Positions 1-5,801 are shown, counted from the first letter of the stretch. The stretch: DNA of 12,686 bases from Candidatus Merdenecus merdavium (GCA_018715425.1 DVLR01000026.1:1-12686), one strand, 5' to 3'. Numbers and translations are program-made. Notes: generated from the sequence alone by a model not told the origin.

Positions 1-172
1 CCCCCTTTTTATTTCCAATATAATCTCGCATATAATGATTCTCTTCTTCAATGGAACAAGCATTTATAATGGTATCAATATCGCTGCTTTTTCCATTTAA
101 TCGAAATTTAACGCCGACTTCATCATATGCGATTAATTCTTTTAAAAGCTTTTTCCTTCTTTCTTCGTCCAT
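1..172 (-). CDS. Hypothetical protein, N-terminal 57 residues (runs off the window)
   Basis: This is the 5' part of an unrecognised gene; the reading frame is open from 172 to base 1 and continues outside. The protein starts MDEERRKKLLKELIAYDEVG, is highly charged and is probably helical at first; no signal peptide or membrane segment is visible. The ATG at 172 is preceded by GGAGG (180-184, complement) with a 7-base gap, a near-ideal Shine-Dalgarno. An in-frame ATG at 205, preceded by GGGAG with a 5-base gap, would add MPKVNAAGGTC and cannot be excluded. A competing ORF in another frame over the same bases lacks such a start and is taken as a shadow. I do not recognise the family and assign no function. 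The gene diverges from mecA across about 800 bases of non-coding DNA. Confidence 0.6.
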   Translation of the reverse strand, partial: MDEERRKKLLKELIAYDEVGVKFRLNGKSSDIDTIINACSIEEENHYMRDYIGNKKG

Positions 173-399
173 ACATGTACCTCCAGCAGCATTTACTTTT
201 GGCATAGTTTCTCCCTGCCATAAGGATACTCGTGATATAAATGATAGATGAAACTAAACCAACTAAATTTAAGAGAGTTAGTATGTATAACTTCCTATTG
301 GCTATACTAAATAGGCTTATCATATTTTTATTTTTTTTTTAACGTTTGGGATTAAAATGAACATATTTATATAGAACTTTAAAATATGCTAATAGTGGA

Positions 400-551
400 A
401 CCTATTTGATCATAAACTATATCATGCATTCATATCATGTTTTACTATACTTCATCCTATAACATGATTTCATAGGTCAACTAGACGATTACTTGGTATA
501 ATGAATAAGTTTTTCCAAGTAAACCTTGGATTCTCACAGAATGTAAGAATC
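400..551. repeat. Cluster of overlapping inverted repeats (possible structured RNA or attenuator)
   Basis: Four inverted repeats lie close together. (a) 400-413 pairs with 464-477 at 11 of 14 positions (ACCTAT and ATCAT arms with a 3-base mismatch). (b) TTACTTGG at 489-496 pairs with CCAAGTAA at 515-522. (c) TCCAAG at 514-519 pairs with CTTGGA at 525-530. (d) GATTCT at 529-534 pairs with AGAATC at 546-551. Repeats b and c share bases 514-522, and c and d share 529-530, so each can form only at the cost of its neighbour, as in an attenuator. An ATATCATG direct repeat (419-426, 433-440) lies in the loop of a. A TATAAT at 497-502 has no good -35. In DNA this AT-rich some repeats arise by chance. 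Confidence 0.3.
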
Positions 552-572
552 AGAATATATTAATATTAATCT

Positions 573-716
573 TTAACTTTTACTTTTATTTTTAACTTGG
601 ACTTCACTTCCTTTCTTATGGGAAGTTATCCACACCCACTCTCCAGTTTCATTATATACAATTTGTTGCATAATTTCAATAAAAACTTTAGGAAATTGAG
701 TCAAAATGTGAACCAT
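573..716 (-). CDS. Doubtful 47-aa ORF or gene remnant
   Basis: An ATG at 716 opens 47 codons ending at a TAA (573-575), beginning MVHILTQFPKVFIEIMQQIV. Upstream the frame is open only for five more codons, to a TAG. An AAGGAA sequence about 9 bases before the ATG is a weak Shine-Dalgarno. The sequence is less skewed than random AT-rich translation and contains WVWI, but I recognise no family. It could be a real small protein, a fragment of a decayed gene, or chance. No promoter was found for it. Confidence 0.15.
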   Translation of the reverse strand: MVHILTQFPKVFIEIMQQIVYNETGEWVWITSHKKGSEVQVKNKSKS

Positions 717-802
717 CGTACCAGATTCCTTCTACGTAGCTAAATAGTAAATAATATACATTTTTTATTCTTAATATTTATTTAATTGTAGAAACTAGTC
801 GC

Positions 803-831
803 TTGACGTAACCTTAAATATTGTATATACT
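803..831 (+). promoter_or_regulatory. mecA upstream promoter P1 (sigma-A type)
   Basis: TTGACG (803-808) and TATACT (826-831) are separated by exactly 17 bases, close to the sigma-A consensus. Transcription would start near 838, giving a leader of about 134 bases that runs through the palindrome at 842-868 and the hairpin at 905-932. Confidence 0.6.
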
Positions 832-841
832 ATGATTTACT

Positions 842-868
842 TGTAAAGTATCATGCATTTACTTTACA
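842..868. promoter_or_regulatory. Palindromic candidate operator, TGTAAAGTA-N9-TACTTTACA
   Basis: A perfect 9-base inverted repeat (842-850 and 860-868) flanks a 9-base centre. It lies just downstream of P1 and overlaps the -35 box of P2 (863-868), where a repressor could block both. I cannot match it to a named regulator; it does not look like the CtsR heptad repeat. Confidence 0.4.
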
Positions 869-892
869 TATCTGTTGGAATTAGTATATAAT
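863..892 (+). promoter_or_regulatory. mecA proximal promoter P2 (sigma-A type)
   Basis: TTTACA (863-868) and TATAAT (887-892) are 18 bases apart. The start point would be near 899, giving a leader of about 73 bases. The -35 box is inside the palindrome at 842-868. Confidence 0.55.
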
Positions 893-904
893 ATAAATAA
901 GGTA

Positions 905-932
905 ATTCTCCTTAACTTATTTATAGGAGAAT
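905..932 (+). promoter_or_regulatory. Hairpin in the mecA leader
   Basis: ATTCTCCT (905-912) and AGGAGAAT (925-932) form an 8-base perfect stem with a 12-base loop, between P2 and the mecA start. The AGGAG half resembles a ribosome binding site but no start codon follows it; mecA uses AAGGATG at 958-964, 7 bases before its ATG. The hairpin could protect the 5' end of the transcript; its function is unknown. Confidence 0.3.
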
Positions 933-971
933 CTTTAGAACTTTTCATTATCTAAGTAAGGATGTGATAAT

Positions 972-1718
972 ATGAAGATTGAGAAAATAAATGATAATCA
1001 AATTCGCTGTACTCTTACCAGAGAAGATTTAGCAGATAGAGAACTAAAACTAAGTGAGCTTGCATATGGAACAGATAAAGCAAAGTCTTTGTTTCGCGAT
1101 ATGATGCAACAAGCCGCTTTTGAGTTTGGTTTCGAGGCGGACAATATTCCTCTCATGATAGAAGCCATTCCATTGTCTCCAGACTGCATTATATTAATCA
1201 TCACAAAAGTGGATGATCCAGAAGAACTAGATACAAGATTTTCTAAATTTGCCCCTACTGTTCCAGAGGACTCTGGAGATGACTCATCTCCTATTATAGA
1301 AGGTGCCGATGATATTTTAGGTCTCTTTAAAAAATTATATGAAACAAAAGCTGGAGAGCTTAGCAAAGAATTAGAATCCTCTCAGGAAACAAAGAATAAG
1401 AAGGATACAAAAGAGGTGTTAAATAATTACACTAGACTATATACCTTCCATTCTCTTGATTCAGTCATTATGGTATCCCAGGTGTTAAGAGAGTTTTATG
1501 AAGGATATAACTCCCTCTATAAAGATGATAAAACAGGCGATTATATGCTTGTTATTAGTAAATCTAATCATTCTCCAGAGGAATTTAATAAGATTTGTAA
1601 TATCCTTTCAGAATATGGTAATGTTTCTACTTACACAAATGCAACAGAATCCTATCTAAGGGAACATTTTATAACTGTGATTCATCAACAAGCCATTCAA
1701 CATTTAGCAGTTATCTAA
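972..1718 (+). CDS. mecA: Adaptor protein MecA
   Basis: MecA is the adaptor that hands substrates to the ClpC/ClpP protease; in Bacillus subtilis it targets the competence factor ComK. The N-terminal domain (about 1-80) starts MKIEKINDNQIRCTLTREDL and includes AYGTDKAKSLFRDMMQQAAF, typical of the substrate-binding half. An acidic, charged linker follows (about 82-148). The C-terminal ClpC-binding domain (about 150-235) contains YTFHSLDSVI and LREFYEGYNSLYKDDKTGDY. At 248 residues it is somewhat longer than the B. subtilis protein, mainly in the linker. The start is set by AAGGATG seven bases upstream. It stands alone, with two promoters upstream and two hairpins downstream. The family assignment is firm; its substrates here are unknown, since MecA in Clostridia need not act on competence. 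Confidence 0.93.
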   Translation: MKIEKINDNQIRCTLTREDLADRELKLSELAYGTDKAKSLFRDMMQQAAFEFGFEADNIPLMIEAIPLSPDCIILIITKVDDPEELDTRFSKFAPTVPEDSGDDSSPIIEGADDILGLFKKLYETKAGELSKELESSQETKNKKDTKEVLNNYTRLYTFHSLDSVIMVSQVLREFYEGYNSLYKDDKTGDYMLVISKSNHSPEEFNKICNILSEYGNVSTYTNATESYLREHFITVIHQQAIQHLAVI

Positions 1719-1762
1719 ATCTGGTAAATAAAAGGCTAAAATATGAATATCTTTTTACAATC

Positions 1763-1796
1763 AAATAGTCCTAAACCTAAAAGGCTAGGACTATTT
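1763..1796. terminator. Hairpin 1 between mecA and the DUF1858 gene
   Basis: AAATAGTCCTA (1763-1773) pairs perfectly over 11 bases with TAGGACTATTT (1786-1796); the loop itself contains CCT/AGG. A short A tract on one side and T tract on the other let it act on either strand. It lies about 45 bases after the mecA stop and converges with the minus-strand gene. Confidence 0.6.
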
Positions 1797-1797
1797 C

Positions 1798-1835
1798 ATG
1801 GCTAATACTTTCATATGAAAGTATTAGCCATTTTA
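1798..1835. terminator. Hairpin 2: perfect 34-base palindrome with a T tract
   Basis: Bases 1798-1814 and 1815-1831 are exact reverse complements (17 + 17, no spacer; the centre is CATATG), followed by TTTTAT. This is most likely the main terminator of mecA. Only one base separates it from hairpin 1, giving a tandem barrier between the two converging genes. Confidence 0.7.
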
Positions 1836-1862
1836 TATTGTATGTTTGACACTGAGTTCACA

Positions 1863-2069
1863 TTACTGTCTTGATTCTATAAATGCATTAATCTTTGCCA
1901 TAAGTAGATCAATTTCGATTCCATGAACCATAGCCGCCTCTTCTAAAGTCTCTGCTTGAGCTGATGGACAACCGATACAATGCATACCAGCATTCATAAG
2001 AACAGGAATAAGTCCAGCATCCATTTGCACTAAATCTGCAATAACCATATCTTTAGTCGCTAGAGTCAT
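1863..2069 (-). CDS. DUF1858 protein (hybrid-cluster-protein-associated redox disulfide domain)
   Basis: This 68-residue protein matches the DUF1858 family, also described as the hybrid-cluster-protein-associated redox disulfide domain. The signature is visible: HCIGCPSAQAETLEEAAMVHG, a CxxC pair followed by the ETLEEAA helix and HG turn. Proteins of this type are found in anaerobes and are thought to do thiol/disulfide or metal-related redox work; the reaction is not established. The start is placed at the ATG at 2069 because AAAGGAGG (CCTCC at 2077-2081) lies 7 bases away; the in-frame ATG at 2075 would be only one base from it. It is divergent from the PFL operon and has its own promoter. 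A redox role alongside oxygen-sensitive PFL is an inference from position only. No hybrid cluster protein gene is in the window. Confidence 0.85.
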   Translation of the reverse strand: MTLATKDMVIADLVQMDAGLIPVLMNAGMHCIGCPSAQAETLEEAAMVHGIEIDLLMAKINAFIESRQ

Positions 2070-2118
2070 AATCATACCTCCTTTATATATAAAACCAAAT
2101 ATTTTTCATTTCTAATAT

Positions 2119-2147
2119 ATTATAAACCTTTTTGTCCAAGTACGCAA
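2119..2147 (-). promoter_or_regulatory. Promoter of the DUF1858 gene
   Basis: On the minus strand, TTGCGT (complement 2142-2147) and TATAAT (complement 2119-2124) are 17 bases apart, about 50 bases before the start codon. It lies back to back with the PFL promoter, with about 70 bases between the two -35 boxes. Confidence 0.5.
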
Positions 2148-2219
2148 GAACTAAGAAACCACTTGATATTCTATTCAAATTTTAGAAATTGATAATGTTT
2201 CCCATTTACGAAATAAATA

Positions 2220-2248
2220 TTGACGTGTATACAGTATACGATTATAAT
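2220..2248 (+). promoter_or_regulatory. PFL operon promoter with palindromic spacer
   Basis: TTGACG (2220-2225) and TATAAT (2243-2248) are separated by 17 bases, a strong sigma-A promoter. The spacer holds GTATAC-A-GTATAC (2227-2239), two copies of a 6-base palindrome around one base, well placed for a repressor that blocks polymerase. A weaker TTGT-AATC-ACAA dyad follows the -10 box. I see no clear Rex, FNR or CcpA consensus. The RNA start would be near 2255, with AGGAGG at 2299-2304 before the first ATG. Confidence 0.6.
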
Positions 2249-2313
2249 ACAATTGTAATCACAAAATATATATTTTTTCAATTATCATAGACTACTTTAG
2301 GAGGAAAACAAAC

Positions 2314-4425
2314 ATGAAGTCAGAATGGAGAAGTTTTAACAGCGGCACTTGGGAAAATGAAGTCAATGTAAGAGACTTTATTCAATGCAACTTTACACTT
2401 TATACTGGAGATGATTCATTTTTAGAAAAACCAACAAAGAATACCACTGATTTATGGGATCAAGTACTTGAGCTTACAAAACAGGAACGCGCAGCTGGAG
2501 GCGTCCTTGATATGGATACCCGTATTATTTCCAATATGACATCTCATGGACCTGGCTATCTAGATAAAGAAAAAGAAACCATTGTTGGTTTTCAAACAGA
2601 TAAACCATTTAAGAGATCCTTACAACCTTACGGCGGTATCCGTATGGCTATGAAAGCTTGCCAGGATAATGGTTATGAGGTGGACGAAGAAATCGTAGAC
2701 TTTTTTACAACACATAGAAAAACTCATAACGCAGGAGTCTTTGATGCATACACACCAGAAATGCGTGCCTGCCGATCAAATCACATTATCACGGGACTTC
2801 CAGATGCTTACGGACGTGGAAGAATTATTGGAGATTATAGGCGTGTTGCTCTATACGGTGTAGATCGACTTATCGAAGATAAAAAAGAACAAAAAAATAA
2901 TACTCGTACCATCATGTATTCCGATGTAATTAGAGAAAGAGAAGAATTATCAGAACAACTTAGAGCTTTAGAAGATCTTAAAAAAATGGCACAGTTGTAT
3001 GGTTATGATATTTCTGTCCCTGCCACAAACGTAAAAGAAGCCATTCAATGGGTTTACTTTGCATATCTTGCATCAGTGAAAGAGCAAAATGGTGCTGCAA
3101 TGTCCCTTGGGAGAACTTCTACTTTCATCGACATTTATGCTGAAAGAGATTTAAAGGAGGGTACATTTACTGAGAAAGAGATTCAAAAATTTGTAGATCA
3201 TTTTATTATGAAATTACGATTAGTAAAATTTGCTCGTACCCCAGAATACAATTCATTATTTTCTGGCGATCCAACTTGGGTTACAGAATCCATTGGTGGA
3301 GTTGGTGTCGATGGAAGACCCCTAGTTACCAAGATGTCCTTCCGTTATCTTCATACTCTTAAGAATTTGGGAACATCACCAGAACCTAACTTAACCGTAC
3401 TTTGGTCCACAAAACTCCCAGAAAACTTTAAAAGATTCTGTGCTAAAACCTCTATTGAATCTTCTGCTATTCAATATGAAAATGATGATTTGATGAGAGT
3501 TTCTTCTGGTGATGACTACGCTATTGCTTGTTGTGTATCCTCCATGAGGATCGGTAAAGAAATGCAGTTTTTCGGAGCGAGAGCAAACTTAGCTAAGTGT
3601 CTTTTATATGCTATTAATGGCGGTGTAGATGAAAAATCAAAACAGCAAGTAGGTCCTAAGTATAGACCGATTACTAGCGAATACCTCGACTACGATGAAG
3701 TCATGGATCGCTATAAGGATATGATGAAGTGGTTGGCAGGTGTTTATGTAAATACCCTAAATATTATCCACTACATGCATGATAAATATTCTTATGAAAG
3801 GCTTCAAATGGCTCTTCACGACAAAGAAGTAACCAGATGGTTCGCTACTGGTATCGCAGGCCTTTCTGTTGTAGCAGACTCTTTATCAGCAATTAAATAT
3901 GCAAAAGTAAGAACAATCCGCGATGAGGATGGCATTGTTGTTGATTATGAAGTAGAAGGTGATTTTCCTAAATACGGAAATGACGATGATCGTGTCGACG
4001 ACCTTGCAAACCAATTGGTTCATACTTTTATGCAATATATCCGTGGAAACCACACCTATAGAGGAAGTATTCCAACAACTTCTATCTTAACCATTACCTC
4101 TAACGTGGTTTATGGAAAAAACACTGGTTCAACTCCAGATGGAAGAAAAGCTGGTGTAGCTTTTGCTCCTGGTGCAAATCCTATGCATGGAAGAGATTCT
4201 AAGGGCGCTATTGCATCCTTATCATCTGTTTCTAAATTACCATTCGAGGATGCTAAAGACGGAATATCTAACACCTTCTCTATCATTCCAGGTGCTCTTG
4301 GAAAAGATGATGAAATATTTATAGGGGACTTAGACCTTGATATGAATGATCTTTGCAGTGTAGGGGATTCTGCTTGTAATATACCAAATCTATTGGAAGG
4401 TTTAGACACTGAAAACGAAGATTAA
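2314..4425 (+). CDS. pflB: Pyruvate formate-lyase, catalytic subunit lacking the glycyl-radical domain (split PFL)
   Basis: PFL converts pyruvate and CoA to acetyl-CoA and formate in the anaerobic cytosol. Residues 1-667 match E. coli PflB almost throughout: GPGYLDKEKETIVGFQTDKP, the paired catalytic cysteines C406-C407 in DYAIACCVSSMRIGK, FFGARANLAK, LNIIHYMHDKYSYER, GIAGLSVVADSLSAIKYAKV, LTITSNVVYG and FAPGANPMHGRD. After NTFSIIPGALGKDDE (ending at 667) the usual linker and the RVSGYAV glycyl-radical domain are missing. Instead there is a 36-residue tail (668-703) with ten acidic residues, no Lys or Arg, and cysteines at 681 and 688. The missing domain is the next gene. Neither of the other frames continues canonical PFL sequence across the break, so this is not a fresh frameshift. 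AGGAGG lies nine bases before the ATG. It is first in a four-gene operon. Confidence 0.93.
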   Translation: MKSEWRSFNSGTWENEVNVRDFIQCNFTLYTGDDSFLEKPTKNTTDLWDQVLELTKQERAAGGVLDMDTRIISNMTSHGPGYLDKEKETIVGFQTDKPFKRSLQPYGGIRMAMKACQDNGYEVDEEIVDFFTTHRKTHNAGVFDAYTPEMRACRSNHIITGLPDAYGRGRIIGDYRRVALYGVDRLIEDKKEQKNNTRTIMYSDVIREREELSEQLRALEDLKKMAQLYGYDISVPATNVKEAIQWVYFAYLASVKEQNGAAMSLGRTSTFIDIYAERDLKEGTFTEKEIQKFVDHFIMKLRLVKFARTPEYNSLFSGDPTWVTESIGGVGVDGRPLVTKMSFRYLHTLKNLGTSPEPNLTVLWSTKLPENFKRFCAKTSIESSAIQYENDDLMRVSSGDDYAIACCVSSMRIGKEMQFFGARANLAKCLLYAINGGVDEKSKQQVGPKYRPITSEYLDYDEVMDRYKDMMKWLAGVYVNTLNIIHYMHDKYSYERLQMALHDKEVTRWFATGIAGLSVVADSLSAIKYAKVRTIRDEDGIVVDYEVEGDFPKYGNDDDRVDDLANQLVHTFMQYIRGNHTYRGSIPTTSILTITSNVVYGKNTGSTPDGRKAGVAFAPGANPMHGRDSKGAIASLSSVSKLPFEDAKDGISNTFSIIPGALGKDDEIFIGDLDLDMNDLCSVGDSACNIPNLLEGLDTENED

Positions 4426-4451
4426 TCAAAAGAAGTAATCTACAGGAATCT

Positions 4452-4474
4452 AGGGTTAAAAGATCTTTTACCCT
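4452..4474 (+). promoter_or_regulatory. Hairpin between the two PFL genes
   Basis: AGGGT plus AAAAGA (with one bulged T) pairs with TCTTTT plus ACCCT around the GATC centre. No T tract follows (CCCTTATATG), so it is probably not a full terminator. It lies 16 bases before AGGAGG (4490-4495) of the small-subunit gene. It could be a processing or stability element that lets the two subunits be made in unequal amounts. Confidence 0.4.
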
Positions 4475-4503
4475 TATATGATAAATAATAGGAGGACAAT
4501 ATC

Positions 4504-4746
4504 ATGAAAGCAAATGAAATGCAAATAAATAATCTAGTAACACTTTTGGATAGCTATAGTAAAAAGGGTGGACACCATTTAAATGTAAATGTTTTCTCTA
4601 GAGAAACTCTTTTAGATGCCCAAGCTCATCCAGAAAATTATCCACAGCTAACGGTGCGTGTGTCTGGCTACGCTGTTAATTTTATTAAACTTTCAAAAGA
4701 GCAACAAGACGAAGTGATTTCAAGAACCTTTCATCATGCTCTTTAA
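4504..4746 (+). CDS. Glycyl-radical subunit of split PFL (GrcA-like)
   Basis: The 80 residues correspond to the C-terminal domain of PFL: INNLVTLLDSY, then KGGHHLNVNV, RETLLDA, HPENYPQLTVRVSGYAVNF and the terminal EVISRTFHHAL. The radical glycine is G55 in RVSGYAV. The ATG is eight bases after AGGAGG, so it is translated independently. It starts exactly where the large subunit leaves the PFL alignment. E. coli GrcA (YfiD) is about 127 residues with an unrelated N-terminal part and repairs an otherwise complete PFL. Here the protein is only the native domain plus its linker helix, and the partner has no radical domain at all, so it must be an obligate subunit if the enzyme works. An automated annotation would probably call it autonomous glycyl radical cofactor GrcA. 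The radical would be installed by PflA encoded 41 bases downstream. Confidence 0.93.
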   Translation: MKANEMQINNLVTLLDSYSKKGGHHLNVNVFSRETLLDAQAHPENYPQLTVRVSGYAVNFIKLSKEQQDEVISRTFHHAL

Positions 4747-4787
4747 CAATATTCTAGAATAACTAAGAAAAAAGGAGGGGACTGATT

Positions 4788-5534
4788 ATGGAAGGCTATA
4801 TACACTCTACAGAAAGCTTTGGTACCGTAGATGGACCAGGCATCCGATTTGTAGTATTTTTTCAGGGTTGTCCCCTACGTTGTCTTTTTTGTCACAACCC
4901 TGATACATGGAAAATTGGCGATGGCCGCAAAGTAACTGCTGATGAATTACTATCTGAATATAAAAAGAATGAAACCTATTATAAATCAGGTGGACTCACG
5001 GTTACAGGCGGCGAACCCTTAATGCAGATCGATTTTTTAATTGAATTATTTACAAAAGCAAAATCACTGAATATCCATACTTGTTTAGATACCTCAGGTT
5101 TTAACTTTTCCAAGGACAAACCTGAAACCCTAGAAAAGTTTCATACACTTGCTCAGGTGACAGATCTGGTTTTGCTTGATTTAAAACATATCAATCCCCA
5201 TGAGCACATCAAGCTCACAGGTCAAAAAATTGATCCTATCTTATTCTTTTCAAAATTTTTAGAAGAGAAAGGAATCCCAGTATGGATTCGCCACGTCATT
5301 GTCCCTGGAATTACAGATAATGAAACATACTTAAAAGAATTAGGTTACTATATTGGTGGATTGCACAATGTAAAAGCACTGGATGTTTTGCCTTATCATT
5401 CTATGGGAAAAAGTAAATATGACAAGTTAGGCATCCCTTACCCATTAAAAGATGTTCAAGATGTGGATAAAGATGAGGCTATTCGATGTAAAAACATCAT
5501 ATTGGATGGAATAAAGTACAGAAAAAAACAGTAA
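4788..5534 (+). CDS. pflA: Pyruvate formate-lyase-activating enzyme (radical SAM)
   Basis: This enzyme uses S-adenosylmethionine and a reduced [4Fe-4S] cluster to abstract a hydrogen from the PFL glycine. The cluster motif CxxxCxxC is C28-C32-C35 in GCPLRCLFCHNPDTW, and the SAM-contacting GGEP is at 74-77 in LTVTGGEPL. The N-terminal FGTVDGPGIRFVVFFQGC and the DLVLLDLKHINPHEH segment are typical of PflA. At 248 residues the length is normal and no extra ferredoxin domain is present, so an external reductant is needed; the next gene supplies a candidate. AAGGAGG lies about ten bases before the ATG. Its target here should be G55 of the separate small subunit, so the activase must recognise either a free 80-residue domain or the two-subunit complex. 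Confidence 0.95.
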   Translation: MEGYIHSTESFGTVDGPGIRFVVFFQGCPLRCLFCHNPDTWKIGDGRKVTADELLSEYKKNETYYKSGGLTVTGGEPLMQIDFLIELFTKAKSLNIHTCLDTSGFNFSKDKPETLEKFHTLAQVTDLVLLDLKHINPHEHIKLTGQKIDPILFFSKFLEEKGIPVWIRHVIVPGITDNETYLKELGYYIGGLHNVKALDVLPYHSMGKSKYDKLGIPYPLKDVQDVDKDEAIRCKNIILDGIKYRKKQ

Positions 5535-5620
5535 AATAGCTTGTATAATGTGTTCTTTTGTATTAAAATATTAATGAGTCTAAAAATTAAATTTTGAATG
5601 GTATTAAGGAGGAAGTTAAA

Positions 5621-5791
5621 ATGGCATACGTAATTAGTGATGAATGTATTAGCTGTGGATCTTGCGAAGGAGATTGCCCAACAGGTGCTATTAGCGAAGG
5701 AGACGGAAAATACGTAATCGACGCTGATACTTGTATCGACTGTGGTTCTTGTGAATCTACATGTCCAACCGGTGCTATTAGCGCTGAATAA
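5621..5791 (+). CDS. 2[4Fe-4S] ferredoxin, clostridial type
   Basis: A 56-residue electron carrier with two CxxCxxCxxxCP motifs: C9-C12-C15-C19 and C38-C41-C44-C48, each followed by PTGAIS. Length and internal symmetry are those of classic clostridial ferredoxins. The start is the ATG at 5621, eight bases after AAGGAGG (5606-5612); an in-frame TTG at 5594 would put that ribosome binding site inside the gene. It follows pflA by 86 bases without a terminator, and a bidirectional terminator comes right after it. A TATAAT at 5544-5549 has no good -35, so a separate promoter is uncertain. Its likely role in this operon is to reduce the PflA cluster; such ferredoxins also serve pyruvate:ferredoxin oxidoreductase and hydrogenases, so it may be a general carrier. 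Confidence 0.93.
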   Translation: MAYVISDECISCGSCEGDCPTGAISEGDGKYVIDADTCIDCGSCESTCPTGAISAE

Positions 5792-5801
5792 TCATAAACA
5801 T

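Larger units (their letters stand above)
173..971. other. Long intergenic region, mostly without genes
   Basis: About 800 very AT-rich bases lie between the divergent hypothetical gene and mecA. No convincing protein gene is seen. The stretch from about 206 to 399 contains nothing I can name. Bases 400-551 carry several inverted repeats, 573-716 holds a doubtful small minus-strand ORF, and 803-971 is the mecA promoter and leader. These are listed separately. The size is unusual for an otherwise compact window and suggests a non-coding RNA, a decayed gene or an old insertion site, but nothing visible decides between them. Confidence 0.6.

Noticed and set aside
123..323. A 66-codon minus-strand ORF with a hydrophobic N-terminus
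   Set aside because: It overlaps the better-supported frame starting at 172, which has a well-placed GGAGG and continues to the window edge. This ORF ends at 123 and has no convincing ribosome binding site.
998..1366. A 122-codon ORF antisense to mecA
   Set aside because: Complementary-strand shadow of the well-supported MecA coding sequence.
1763..1835. Tandem hairpins as an insertion-sequence end or the start of a repeat array
   Set aside because: The two hairpins have different sequences, no transposase or target duplication is near, and both are well placed as terminators of converging genes.
4300..4510. A frameshift or sequencing error in a single normal pflB gene
   Set aside because: Neither other frame carries canonical PFL linker sequence between 4315 and 4504. 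The small gene has its own strong ribosome binding site and ATG, and the 78-base gap contains a hairpin. The separation looks established rather than recent.
4504..4746. An ordinary YfiD/GrcA spare-part protein beside a complete PFL
   Set aside because: The neighbouring large subunit lacks the radical domain, and this protein lacks the extra N-terminal region of YfiD; it matches the PFL linker and domain directly.
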